NCBI GenBank assembly: GCA_964636325.1
Contig: CAZWRV010000034.1
Location: 1 to 62,139 of the forward strand
Origin: CAZWRV01 sp964636325
GTDB taxonomy: Bacteria; Verrucomicrobiota; Lentisphaeria; Victivallales; GWF2-50-93
Direction: 5' to 3'
DNA: 62,139 nucleotides
Both the position numbers and the translations under genes were made by a program. Shown here piece by piece: positions 50,596 through 59,307 of the stretch. The notes below the pieces were generated by a model. The model had not been told where the DNA came from and searched no databases. It saw nothing but the letters and a program-made list of their open reading frames with translations. The first letter of the stretch is position 1, and each line of letters begins with the position of its first letter.

Positions 50596-52899
50596 ATGCG
50601 TTTCATCTGCAACTTCTGCCATTCCTTCATGAAGGACATCGAGGTGTCCATGCTGGGCACCAAGATAGAATGCCCCAACTGCGGCAAGCAGCAGGTGCTT
50701 CCCGCCACACCCTTCGGAGCTGGCAGGATCATAGACGACTTCGTGATAGAGACCAAGGTCGGGGAAGGCTCGATAGGAATTGTCTACCTCGCCAAGCAGA
50801 TAACGCTCGACCGCATGGTCGCGCTGAAGATACTGTCCAAGGAATACACAAACGAGAAAGGCATCGCGTCGTTCCTGTCCGAGGCCAGGAGCGCGGCGCG
50901 CCTGAACCATCCTAACATAGTCCAGGTCTTCGCCGTCGGCGAGGACAGGGGCATATGCTTCATGGCGATGAACTTCATCCAGGGCAAGTCCATCTGCAGC
51001 AGGATCGAGGCGGAAGGCAAGATCCCCGTCGACGAGGCCCTCCACATCATACAGCAGGTCGCCGAGGCGCTATACTTCGCCTGGAGCGAGGAGAAGCTGA
51101 TACACCGCGACGTAAAGCCCGAAAACATAATGATAAGCAACGACGGCATCGTCAAGCTCACCGACCTGGGCCTCGCCATCCACCAGAAGGACTGCACCAA
51201 GGGCATGGAGATATCGGGCACGCCCTATTACATGAGCCCCGAGCAGTTCGCGGGCGAGAAGCTCGACTCGCGCACCGACATCTACAGCCTCGGCATAACC
51301 CTCTACCAGATGCTCACCGGCAAGCTTCCGTACGAGGGCAAGACGCTCAACACCGTGGCCAAGCAGCACTTCTTCAACACGCCCGAGCCCATCTCCAGGC
51401 TGGAACCCACCATACTGCCGGAAGTGGAGGCCTTCGTCAATAAGATGATTGCCAAGCACCCCGACGACAGATACCAGAACATGGATGAGCTGCTCCACGC
51501 CCTGTGGGGGATACGCCAGAAGACCGCCCCGCACACCGAGATGATCCCGGACGTCCATACGATCTCCATCAAGCGCCTCGACTACAAGATGAAGGAGATT
51601 CCCAGGACTAGGCCCAGGAGCGCTGCGGCAGCAGCCAAGGACAAGCCGCACCACCACACGCACAGACCGCCCAAGACCGACACCTCCAGGGAGGCCGCGG
51701 AGGCCGCCGACAGCTCGTTCAGGCTCAACAAGGTCTTCGCGGGGATCCTAGCCGTCGTCGTCATCTTCGGCTCGTGCATTTTCATCATCGTCAACGCCTC
51801 CAAGCAGAAGGCGATCAAGGCTCTCGGCGGCGAACTCTCCGACATAGAGGCCAAGATACAGAAGACCACCTCGTATTCCAGAAACACCGAGGAGGAGCTA
51901 ATCCGCTTCAAGACCAAGGCTGCCGCCATACAGAACGACGCAGGAGCCATATTGGTCCTCAGGTGCCAGCTGCTGCTCTCCTCACTGGAAGTCATGAAGC
52001 TCAACGCCGAAAACCAGAGGCTTTCCGAAAGCCTTACCGCCACCGAAATGAAGCTCGCCAAGAAGATCCAGGAGATAACCGCCGAGTCCAAGCAGAGCAT
52101 CGCCAACGCGACGCTCCAGAAGGACAGCGAATACAGCGAAAAGATAAGGAAGCTTGAGGACGATCTCGCGGCGATGAAAAACGACAACGCGCATCTCGCC
52201 AAGAAGCTGGCCGAAGCCCAGGAAGCACACGGCACGATCGCAAAGTCCTTCGAGGATTTCCGCCGGGACACCGTCTACTCCCGCCTCTATCTGATGATAA
52301 GGCAGTTCAAGTTCGCCGAGGCGTCCTCCCTCCTCAACGAATACTCGTCCGACAGCAAGGACGTCCAGGCGCGCGTCGCCCCGCTCATCCAGAGGCTGGA
52401 ACGGCTCGACAAGGAATACAGCGTCCTGAGCGACAGCGGCTACGACTATGCCGGAACGGTCCTGCCGGAAGGCAAGATCAACAACATCAGCGGCGGGACA
52501 ATCACACTCCTCGTGGACGGCATACAGACGCCCATCAAATGGAACGAGCTCACGCTCGGAAGCCTCGCAAAGATAGCATCCCAGAAGCTTCCCGACGTCG
52601 ATCTGAAGACACTGAACTCCGACATCGCCCTCCTCGCCGGCAAGCCTGGAAAGTCCATCGCACTCAATCCCGACGACGCCGAGCTCAGGAAGGTCGTCAC
52701 CGCCGCCTACAACGCCCAGTACGACAGCGTCAAACGCCTCATATCGAGCGACCTCAAGAAGGCGATACCAAAGGTTCAGCTTATTGTCAAGGAATTCTCT
52801 GATGTTCCGGACCTCGAAAAGAACATCCTGGAACTGAAGGCCCTCACCGAAAAGCCCTCGACGTCCACCACCACCGGCCCCGCAGAAACCGCGCAGTGA
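50596..52899 (+). CDS. Membrane Ser/Thr protein kinase (PASTA-free, Zn-ribbon N-terminus)
   Basis: 767 residues. A zinc ribbon (C5, C8, C26, C29) precedes the kinase domain: GEGSIG loop, K78 in VALKIL, E96 in SEAR, H170-R-D172 with KPEN, and D190-L-G in place of DFG. A Pro/His-rich linker leads to one membrane helix at about 380-402 (VFAGILAVVVIFGSCIFIIV), then a long periplasmic coiled coil (LSDIEAKIQKTTSYSRNTEE, KKIQEITAESKQSIANATLQ) and a terminal helical region. This is the PVC-type kinase plan of ribbon-kinase-TM-sensor. It is cotranscribed with the SNF2 and YjbQ genes. Confidence 0.92.
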   Translation: MRFICNFCHSFMKDIEVSMLGTKIECPNCGKQQVLPATPFGAGRIIDDFVIETKVGEGSIGIVYLAKQITLDRMVALKILSKEYTNEKGIASFLSEARSAARLNHPNIVQVFAVGEDRGICFMAMNFIQGKSICSRIEAEGKIPVDEALHIIQQVAEALYFAWSEEKLIHRDVKPENIMISNDGIVKLTDLGLAIHQKDCTKGMEISGTPYYMSPEQFAGEKLDSRTDIYSLGITLYQMLTGKLPYEGKTLNTVAKQHFFNTPEPISRLEPTILPEVEAFVNKMIAKHPDDRYQNMDELLHALWGIRQKTAPHTEMIPDVHTISIKRLDYKMKEIPRTRPRSAAAAAKDKPHHHTHRPPKTDTSREAAEAADSSFRLNKVFAGILAVVVIFGSCIFIIVNASKQKAIKALGGELSDIEAKIQKTTSYSRNTEEELIRFKTKAAAIQNDAGAILVLRCQLLLSSLEVMKLNAENQRLSESLTATEMKLAKKIQEITAESKQSIANATLQKDSEYSEKIRKLEDDLAAMKNDNAHLAKKLAEAQEAHGTIAKSFEDFRRDTVYSRLYLMIRQFKFAEASSLLNEYSSDSKDVQARVAPLIQRLERLDKEYSVLSDSGYDYAGTVLPEGKINNISGGTITLLVDGIQTPIKWNELTLGSLAKIASQKLPDVDLKTLNSDIALLAGKPGKSIALNPDDAELRKVVTAAYNAQYDSVKRLISSDLKKAIPKVQLIVKEFSDVPDLEKNILELKALTEKPSTSTTTGPAETAQ

Positions 52900-52925
52900 G
52901 ATGGCATGCGCAGGCTTTGGTCTGA

Positions 52926-52981
52926 GGGACAGGCTATAGCCAGTCCCTGCTCAGGCGGAATGCCTCTCACTCTGCCGCCTG
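52926..52981. repeat. Two strong hairpins downstream of the kinase
   Basis: GGGACAGGCTATAGCCAGTC(CC) at 52926-52947 and CAGGCGG...CCGCCTG at 52952-52981. No run of T follows, so this is not a classical terminator; it may be a structured 3' end. The remaining gap to 53153 has an AT-rich stretch and a degenerate CATCCAATCATCCAGTCACC repeat. Confidence 0.55.
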
Positions 52982-53153
52982 CAGCTTATACTCCTTATAG
53001 GCTGAATTTTTCACATTTTTACGCTAAATGAGCATGACTGTTGCAAATATTTTCCTTTTTCCATTTGTCGTTCGAAGGGAACCAAGAGATACCCACTTCA
53101 ATCATAAGCGGTCATCCAATCATCCAGTCACCCATTCACCCTTAGGTAACAAA

Positions 53154-54242
53154 ATGGCCAGGACATCACAAGCGGCGGAAAACAGCGCGGATTCGGCGGT
53201 GAGGCTCCTCGAAAAGATCCTTGCCGACGCCGCGTCGGCTAACGCAAGCGACCTGCACCTCCGGCGCATGGACGACGGTTCGGTAAACGTGGCCGCCAGG
53301 ATCGACGGTGCTTTGAAGCCTCTTCCGACTATAGGGCCAAAAGAAGCCGAGCGCCTCTTCGGCAGGATCAAGTTCCTGGCCAAGATGAAGAGCTACCAGG
53401 ACAATTTCCCGCAGGACGGCAGGATTGCGGGCAAGGATGTCGGTCTCGGAAAGGACGTCCGCGTCTCATCGTATCCGACCGTCGACGGCGAGAAGATAGT
53501 CCTGCGCTTCTTCCAGCAGGCTACGGCCTCGGGGCTCGCCGAGCTCGGTCTTTCCAAGGAAAAGGAAGGCAAGATCGCTTCGTTCCTCAAGAAGAAAGGC
53601 GGGATGCTTCTTTTGACGGGCCCGGCCGGCAGCGGCAAGACCACCACGATCTACGCATGCCTCAACGAACTCGCGAAGTCCGGCAGCCGCAACATCGTAA
53701 CCATCGAAGATCCGGTCGAGCAGAAGGTTGCCGGGGTCATGCAGACGGAGGTCAACAACGCCGTCGGCCTCAAGTTCCCCGAGGCGCTGCGCCACCTCCT
53801 CCGCCAGGATCCCGAAGTGATCGTCATCGGCGAGATACGAGACGAGGAGACCGCGAAGATCGCAGTCCGCGCCGCCTTCACAGGCCACATGGTAATCGCC
53901 ACCCTCCACGCAGGATCATGCAAGGGCGTCGTCGAACGCCTGATCGACATGTGCGGCGACAAGTTCGCCGTCCTCTCGTCAGCGGATCTGATCCTGAACC
54001 AAAGGCTTGTCAGGAAAAGATGCCGGGACTGCCAGGGCAAGGGTTGCCCCGCATGTCTCGGAACCGGATACAAAGGCAGGACGCCCGTCATCGAAATGCT
54101 CGAACTTGACGACGACCTCAGGGACAGGATCCGCAAGGAGGGCACTGGGATACTCAGCAACCCCGGCGCTCTCAGGCAGGACGCGAGGAGCCTCGTCGAA
54201 GCAGGTATTACGGACACCGCCGAAATCGAAAGGCTGATATGA
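53154..54242 (+). CDS. gspE: Type II secretion/type IV pilus assembly ATPase (GspE-like, short form)
   Basis: 362 residues. Walker A is GPAGSGKTTT (K162), the Asp box is in NIVTIEDPVEQKV, Walker B is VIVIGEIRDEETA, and the His box is in VIATLHAGSCKGVVERL. The Cys4 zinc motif C-RD-C-QGKG-C-PA-C identifies GspE/PilB rather than PilT. It lacks the long N1 domain that binds GspL, consistent with no gspL nearby. It drives pseudopilus assembly from the cytoplasm. ATG at 53154 has AGG upstream; the earlier frame is repeat DNA. Confidence 0.92.
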   Translation: MARTSQAAENSADSAVRLLEKILADAASANASDLHLRRMDDGSVNVAARIDGALKPLPTIGPKEAERLFGRIKFLAKMKSYQDNFPQDGRIAGKDVGLGKDVRVSSYPTVDGEKIVLRFFQQATASGLAELGLSKEKEGKIASFLKKKGGMLLLTGPAGSGKTTTIYACLNELAKSGSRNIVTIEDPVEQKVAGVMQTEVNNAVGLKFPEALRHLLRQDPEVIVIGEIRDEETAKIAVRAAFTGHMVIATLHAGSCKGVVERLIDMCGDKFAVLSSADLILNQRLVRKRCRDCQGKGCPACLGTGYKGRTPVIEMLELDDDLRDRIRKEGTGILSNPGALRQDARSLVEAGITDTAEIERLI

Positions 54243-54249
54243 AGGATAT

Positions 54250-54437
54250 AACCACAGAGGACACAGAGAGCACAGAGAGTCTAAATATTGAAAAAAAGAT
54301 TTTAGAGAAACAGGGTGAAACGCCAGATTATCCATGAGCCTTAATGAGCTATAGGTCTCAAAAGGATCCTCATGTAGGCCGCATCAAACATTAAAAACTT
54401 AACTCTTTATTCTCTGTGTCCTCTGTGTCTCTGTGGT
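54250..54437. repeat. 188-bp inverted repeat CCACAGAGGACACAGAG inside the operon
   Basis: ACCACAGAGGACACAGAGAG at the left and, inverted, CTCTGTGTCCTCTGTGTCTC ... GTGGT at the right enclose about 120 AT-rich bases without a gene. Repeats of this purine phrase are common in other bacterial genomes. It separates gspE from gspF. Confidence 0.75.
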
Positions 54438-54461
54438 GAAATTATTAAAAGGAGAACGATC

Positions 54462-55436
54462 ATGATTGCATCGAAGTTTGAAGAGATCAGCTTTGCCAAC
54501 GAACAGATTGCTGGCATGCTTTCAAGCGGCATCCCGCTCGAAGGGGCCATCAGGAAAGTGGCCGAAGGAATGGGTCGCAGCCCCTTCAGGAACCAGGTCG
54601 CCGCGCTCGGCAAAGACCTGTCGGAAGGCGTCCCTTTCGAGGACGCCGTCGCAAAAAGAACATTCCCCGGCTTCTACAGGAAGATGCTCGTTGTCGGCGC
54701 GAAGACCGACAGGCTGCCGGAAACCCTCACCGCCGTCGCCGACTACTACCGCAGTAAGGCCGAACTGACCATGAAGCTGTCCGGCCTTATGGTATATCCG
54801 GCGATCGTGCTGGTGCTGATGATCCTGGTGTCCGTGGGAATTCCCTACTACATGTTCCCCATGACAAGCAGCTTCCTTGAACTTGAATATGGCGCAAACC
54901 CCAGCTATGCTTTGTATCTCACCCCGACCATAGCCGCAGTCTTCATCCTGGCGCTTTTCATGGTCTTCATCTCGGTGCCGAGCGTTAGAAATTATCTTTC
55001 ATGGCGGATAAACCCTTTCAGGCTTGTGAACCTTGCGAATCTCGCATCAATGCTCAAGATCTGCCTTGAGAACGGCATCGGCCTGCCCGACGCGATCGAG
55101 TTCGTCTCCGGGATGGAGGAAGGCGCGGTCAGGGACCACCTCATGAGGATAAGGGATGAGCTCGGCACCGGCGAGAAGCCGGCGGACGCTATAGAGCATT
55201 GCCGTCTGTTCCCAGGGACCTTCAAATGGCTGGTCAGAAGCTCCGGCAACAACCTCGCGGACGGCTTCGGCTCCGCCGCCGAGCTATGCAGGAGCCGCGC
55301 GGAATCCAGGATCGACGTCCTGCTCTACACCGCGCTGCCGTTCTCAATCCTGCTCCTGGCGGCCCTGATGATAATCCAGGTGGGCGCATGGATAGCCCCG
55401 TTAATAAGGCTGATGAGCATGCTCGGCAATATGTGA
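54462..55436 (+). CDS. gspF: GspF-like inner-membrane platform protein
   Basis: 324 residues with two GspF helical domains: EQIAGMLSSGIPLEGAIRKV and FPGFYRKMLVVGAKTDRLPE, then MLKICLENGIGLPDAIEFVS and FKWLVRSSGNNLADGFGSAA. Membrane helices lie near 115-137, 155-175 and at the C-terminus (LPFSILLLAALMIIQVGAWI). GspF bridges the ATPase and the pseudopilus base. AAGGAG precedes the ATG. A second GspF-like gene follows 19 bases later. Confidence 0.88.
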   Translation: MIASKFEEISFANEQIAGMLSSGIPLEGAIRKVAEGMGRSPFRNQVAALGKDLSEGVPFEDAVAKRTFPGFYRKMLVVGAKTDRLPETLTAVADYYRSKAELTMKLSGLMVYPAIVLVLMILVSVGIPYYMFPMTSSFLELEYGANPSYALYLTPTIAAVFILALFMVFISVPSVRNYLSWRINPFRLVNLANLASMLKICLENGIGLPDAIEFVSGMEEGAVRDHLMRIRDELGTGEKPADAIEHCRLFPGTFKWLVRSSGNNLADGFGSAAELCRSRAESRIDVLLYTALPFSILLLAALMIIQVGAWIAPLIRLMSMLGNM

Positions 55437-55455
55437 AATATAGGAGGGACGGCTT

Positions 55456-56964
55456 ATGATATTCAAAATCATATATCTGCTGCTTTTTCTGGGTTTTCTG
55501 GTATTCAATTTCATCAGCGCGGTTTCGAATCCGAAATACGACTCGGGGACTTTCGTCGGATCCCTGGTCTTTACTGCCGCCGTTTTCTTCTACATATTCT
55601 GCATCCATCTCTTCTACATCATATGCTCGGCCCAGATGAGAAGACGCGAGGCCGCCAGAAGCTTCCTGGATCTCATCAGGCTCGGGATCAGGAACGGCAA
55701 ATCTCCCGAACAGACCGTCACGGAGCTTTCCAGGCAGGAAGACCATGAGCTCGGTGAAACCTTCGACAAAGTGGCGACTTCCATAAGCTTCGGCGAGAAC
55801 TTCGCCGACGCCTTGCGCAGGGACAAATTCATGCCTGAAAACATCATAGGCGCATTCGAGGTCGGCGCACTCTGCGGCGACGTAAGGAAGATCCTGCCGG
55901 CGTGCTACGAGTCATTGAAGCAGTATCAGAGCCGCTCGCGGGCCATGATTAACTATCTGCTGCCTTTCATGATCCTGTTTTTCACTTCGCTGCTGCTGCT
56001 GTTCCTGAAAACCTTCATACAGCCGAAGATGGACAAGGTGATCGAGGAGATGGAAGGCAGCTCGCTGTCATTGATAGAGATGAATTGGATGTTTTATGCG
56101 CCGCCAGCCGTCTTTGCAGTCATGTTCCTCTGCGCCTTCTTTTCGGCGCTCGCCTCATCCCGCCGCTCCGACGCTCCCGACGTCCAGCCCGAACTGCCCA
56201 GGGGCAAAACAATGTCTGCGAGACAGTTTTTCGCCCTGATCATATATCCTTCGCTCGCCTTCATCTCCGCCGCAATCCTGCTGGCCATGATGCGGGACAG
56301 GCTTCCGAACCTCTGCATGTCCATCTTCCTAGCCGCGACGATGCTATATTTCGCGCTCATAATTACCCTGGTGTTCTTTTTCGAGCTCATAGATATTGCC
56401 ATCCTGTCGCTGAGTTACTTCAACCGGATTACAAACAGTATTTTCCGCCTGATCATTTGCCCTGCCGAATCCCTGTCCGCCTCCGGACCATGGGGTTTTG
56501 TAGACTACATCCACTACTATATGATACCCTGGCGCAGGAACAGGCTCAGGGGCGCTTTCGCCTCCATGCTTACGATCCTCCTGGACGCGGGGATTCCCGA
56601 GGCCGAGGCGCTCACCGCCGCGGCGAAATCCACCGGCAACAGGGCGATGCTGGGCCTTGCCAGGCGTGGTACGAAGCTGCTCGAGCAGGGCTATCTCCTG
56701 CCGGACGTACTTACAGGCCTTTTCGACAACCGCGGCGAACTGGCCTGGAGGATGTGCAACTCAAGGCACAAGGACAGCAGTCTCAGTTCGCAGATAAGGG
56801 GCTGGTGCTCGTTCCTCGAAGCCAGCGCCTTCCGCTCCGAGCAGGCATTCGCACACCTGATGTCCACGGCCATCATCCTCTGCCTCGGGGCCCTGGTCGG
56901 CCTTGTGGCCATCGGCCTGTTCGCCGGTTTGATTTCTATAACAACATCCTTAGCGTTATGGTGA
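55456..56964 (+). CDS. Second, divergent GspF-like membrane protein
   Basis: 502 residues, longer than normal GspF. Two N-terminal helices (IIYLLLFLGFLVFNFISAVS, LVFTAAVFFYIFCIHLFYII) precede a GspF-type domain (FLDLIRLGIRNGKSPEQTVT, ENIIGAFEVGALCGDVRKIL), membrane helices, a linker, and a second GspF-type domain (ASMLTILLDAGIPEAEALTA, LAWRMCNSRHKDSSLSSQIR). Two platform proteins in one operon are unusual; they may form a heteromeric base. The stop overlaps the coding start region of the next gene. Confidence 0.78.
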   Translation: MIFKIIYLLLFLGFLVFNFISAVSNPKYDSGTFVGSLVFTAAVFFYIFCIHLFYIICSAQMRRREAARSFLDLIRLGIRNGKSPEQTVTELSRQEDHELGETFDKVATSISFGENFADALRRDKFMPENIIGAFEVGALCGDVRKILPACYESLKQYQSRSRAMINYLLPFMILFFTSLLLLFLKTFIQPKMDKVIEEMEGSSLSLIEMNWMFYAPPAVFAVMFLCAFFSALASSRRSDAPDVQPELPRGKTMSARQFFALIIYPSLAFISAAILLAMMRDRLPNLCMSIFLAATMLYFALIITLVFFFELIDIAILSLSYFNRITNSIFRLIICPAESLSASGPWGFVDYIHYYMIPWRRNRLRGAFASMLTILLDAGIPEAEALTAAAKSTGNRAMLGLARRGTKLLEQGYLLPDVLTGLFDNRGELAWRMCNSRHKDSSLSSQIRGWCSFLEASAFRSEQAFAHLMSTAIILCLGALVGLVAIGLFAGLISITTSLALW

Positions 56965-56969
56965 GTACT

Positions 56970-57410
56970 ATGAAAAATCGCCTGTTTTTAGAAGAACTCA
57001 GGATTGTCAGACCAGTCGGACCGGTCAGACTGGTCAGGCAAAGCAAAAAAGTTTTCTCCATGGTGGAGCTTGTGGTGGCCCTTGGCATAATCGGCATCGC
57101 GCTTCTGCCGCTCGCATACGGCTTCCGTCTTGAAGGCAAGAGCATGCAGGCCCTCTACTACCGCTCCGTCGCCGAACAGATCCTGGACGGCCAGAGGGAG
57201 ATCCTCGCCGCCGGCGCCTGGCGGAAATACCAGATCGGCGCGAACAGGTTCGAGATCAGGAACAAGGCTTTCGACAATCTTCCCGAGGGTGATCTGAAGC
57301 TGGAGCTTTCCAGCATGAATAACGGCAAGGTCAAAATCATGCTCAGCTGGAAGGCGCGAGAGTTCAAAGGAATCGGCGAAGTCAGAAAGGAGGCTGTGGT
57401 TCAAAAATGA
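56970..57410 (+). CDS. Prepilin-like protein (GspI-like minor pseudopilin)
   Basis: 146 residues. A 31-residue basic leader ends in the prepilin peptidase site F-S-M-V-E (FSMVELVVALGIIGIALLPL), with the conserved Glu at +5 for methylated mature form. The body is small and beta-rich. ATG at 56970 follows GGTGAG; an earlier ATG at 56958 is in frame but overlaps the gspF2 stop. The next gene overlaps by four bases. Confidence 0.82.
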   Translation: MKNRLFLEELRIVRPVGPVRLVRQSKKVFSMVELVVALGIIGIALLPLAYGFRLEGKSMQALYYRSVAEQILDGQREILAAGAWRKYQIGANRFEIRNKAFDNLPEGDLKLELSSMNNGKVKIMLSWKAREFKGIGEVRKEAVVQK

Positions 57411-57883
57411 AAAAGCACACTAAAAAATATTTCATGCTGATCGAGGCGCTCGTTTACATCGCGGTCCTGGCGATGCTCCTGGCGCTCTCATACCAGGTAT
57501 TCTACAAGTCCCTGACCGGCACGAGGCTGCTCGGCAGGGCCGGCGACGACATCGTCAAGGTTTCTCAGATCGGCGACAAGTGGCGGGATGAAATCCGCGG
57601 CGCCGAGTCCGTAAATTACAAAGACGGAATCCTCTCCATAAGCAAGAAAGACGGCGAGGCCTTCTATTCGATGAAGGACGGGACGCTCCAATACAGGGTC
57701 AAGGACGGCAAATGGAGGACGCTCTACGACAGGATCGTGAAATGCGAGTTCTCCGAGCCGCCGCAGGACGGATTTACAGCATGGGAAATGCTCGTCGAAC
57801 TGAAGTCCGACCGCAAAAAGGCGAAAGTCAGGCCGCTTTTCTCGTTCACCGCGGTGAATTTAAAGGGCCATACAGATCACTGA
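57407..57883 (+). CDS. Prepilin-like protein (GspJ-like minor pseudopilin)
   Basis: 158 residues. The N-terminus MKKHTKKYFMLIEALVYIAV has the type IV pilin helix with Glu at +5 (F-M-L-I-E), followed by VLAMLLALSYQVFYKSL. The C-terminal domain has beta hairpins (ILSISKKDGEAFYSMKDGTL). Overlaps the previous gene as ATGA, so translation is coupled. Confidence 0.8.
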   Translation: MKKHTKKYFMLIEALVYIAVLAMLLALSYQVFYKSLTGTRLLGRAGDDIVKVSQIGDKWRDEIRGAESVNYKDGILSISKKDGEAFYSMKDGTLQYRVKDGKWRTLYDRIVKCEFSEPPQDGFTAWEMLVELKSDRKKAKVRPLFSFTAVNLKGHTDH

Positions 57884-57897
57884 GAAAGGAATCGAAA

Positions 57898-58143
57898 ATG
57901 AAGACATATAAGTTGTTCAGCCACAAAAAGCGCATAAAGCACAAAGGTTCTGCGACCCCTCCTCCTTTTGCGGCCACCGGAAATGAACGCGGTTCGGCGC
58001 TGCTCGTGGTGATGATATTCCTCGCCGTAATGATATCGTTTGCAATGGCCTGCGCGGTCAGCGTCACCTCGCTTCAGAAGGAGATCAGGCTGATCGAGAA
58101 GAAGCACGACGCCAGGTTCAATGAGAGGAGCACCTCTCAATGA
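57898..58143 (+). CDS. Truncated GspK/PilX-like membrane protein
   Basis: 81 residues. Only the N-terminus of a GspK/PilX protein is left: a basic leader, ERGSALLVVMIFLAVMISFA (Gly before the hydrophobic helix as in the prepilin cleavage site), MACAVSVTSLQKEIRLIEKK, then a stop. Family members have 200-400 residues. The next 199 bases show no continuing frame, so either this is a minimal form or the 3' part is deleted. ATG at 57898 follows AGAAAGGA. Confidence 0.6.
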   Translation: MKTYKLFSHKKRIKHKGSATPPPFAATGNERGSALLVVMIFLAVMISFAMACAVSVTSLQKEIRLIEKKHDARFNERSTSQ

Positions 58144-58342
58144 ACCTTTCATATTTCCTGTGCTGCGGGCTCGCATTGCTCAGCAGTAAAAAATAATTGG
58201 CTGAAGACCGCAAGCATCCGTTCCGGGAAATATGAACTGATCCATTGTATTTTCGCTGCAAGAACATATGGTAAATCCGCCGTTTGATCCCTTTCACGGA
58301 ACTGCTCCGCCAGCCATTGGATAAGCATGTGGTTGTTGCACG
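58144..58342. other. Non-coding gap in the pseudopilin operon
   Basis: No frame continues the GspK-like gene and no hairpin of the dispersed families is seen. It may hold a decayed gspK 3' end. Confidence 0.4.
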
Positions 58343-58972
58343 ATGAAAAAAGACGCGTTCACCCTTGTCGAACTGCTGGTCGTCATTTCGGTCATCGCCA
58401 TACTGATGGGGCTGCTGCTTCCAGCCCTGAAATCGTCCCGCGACAAGGCCGTCGCGGCGACCTGCTCCAACAATGTCTCAGGCATCTACAAGGCCTTCAT
58501 CATGTATGAGGGCGACTATGACGACCATATCTTCTGGGATCAGGGCCCCGTCCCCGAGACCTACATGGACCGCTATGTCTACGGCGGCCGTTCGACAGGC
58601 AACCTTTACAGCGGCCCCCAAGGCAACCTGTTCAACAACATTGTTCCCCGCCCGTTGAACCAATATGTGGGGAATCTCATCGAGACGTTTCACTGCCCCA
58701 GGGATGTCAAGGACTGCCCGGGATGGAACAATACGACCAAATTCGAGCAGGTCGGCAACTCATATGCGTTCAACAATTACCTCTGCGACCTGAAGCTGAG
58801 CTCGATAAAGCAGGACTACCGTGTAATAATTTTCACCGAGGCGTCGGAAGTCGATCTCCCGTATGATGTCGCCTGGCACAACGGAAAGGCGAACACATGC
58901 TATCTGGACGGACATATTGTCTTCATGAACGTACCACCGCAGGATCCGGCCGATCCAGCGTGGGCTCCGTGA
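58343..58972 (+). CDS. Type IV pilin-like major pseudopilin (GspG/H-x-DG type)
   Basis: 209 residues. MKKDAFTLVELLVVISVIAI has the classical prepilin site (A-F-T-L-V-E, Glu at +5) with a long hydrophobic helix, followed by LPALKSSRDKAVAATCSNNV. The C-terminus VAWHNGKANTCYLDGHIVFM is the H-x9-DG motif of the large prepilin-like family of PVC bacteria. It probably is the main subunit of the pseudopilus made by this operon, or a surface protein exported by it. No good ribosome site is visible before ATG 58343. Confidence 0.88.
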   Translation: MKKDAFTLVELLVVISVIAILMGLLLPALKSSRDKAVAATCSNNVSGIYKAFIMYEGDYDDHIFWDQGPVPETYMDRYVYGGRSTGNLYSGPQGNLFNNIVPRPLNQYVGNLIETFHCPRDVKDCPGWNNTTKFEQVGNSYAFNNYLCDLKLSSIKQDYRVIIFTEASEVDLPYDVAWHNGKANTCYLDGHIVFMNVPPQDPADPAWAP

Positions 58973-59016
58973 TGCGGTCGGCCGGGCGATTCTTTGAGAC
59001 GGACCGGGCCCTGCCG

Positions 59017-59169
59017 GTAATCCAAATTCCAAGCTCCAAAATCCAAATCACAAATAATTCCCAGTTTACAAATTCCAAACGACACAGTTCAGAGTTTGAA
59101 TTTTCTTAAGTTTGAGATTTGATATTTATTTTGGAATTTAGTGCTTGTGTGATTGGAATTTGTGAACTC
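59017..59169. repeat. AT-rich inverted repeat of the CCAAATTCC type
   Basis: GTAATCCAAATTCCAAGCTC ... and, inverted, ... GATTGGAATTTGTGAACTC enclose about 150 bp with internal CAAATTCC/GGAATTTG phrases and a TCTTAAG centre. The flanking 58973-59016 and 59170-59307 hold no gene; a GGCGGGCTTCGCCCGC hairpin lies at about 59190. Confidence 0.6.
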
Positions 59170-59307
59170 TAAAAGCATAGAAGTCTAAGGCGGGCTTCGC
59201 CCGCAACCCAAAATTCAATGAATTCCATAGACACATGCACGCTTTTGCGCTAGAATTTTTTGAGAAAGTATCCTAAAACAAAGAAATAATAGATGTGAGT
59301 CAAGGCC

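Noticed and set aside
56085..56957. N-terminal 290 codons of the frame that contains the GspI-like gene
   Set aside because: This part is out of frame within gspF2. The pilin leader starts at 56970.
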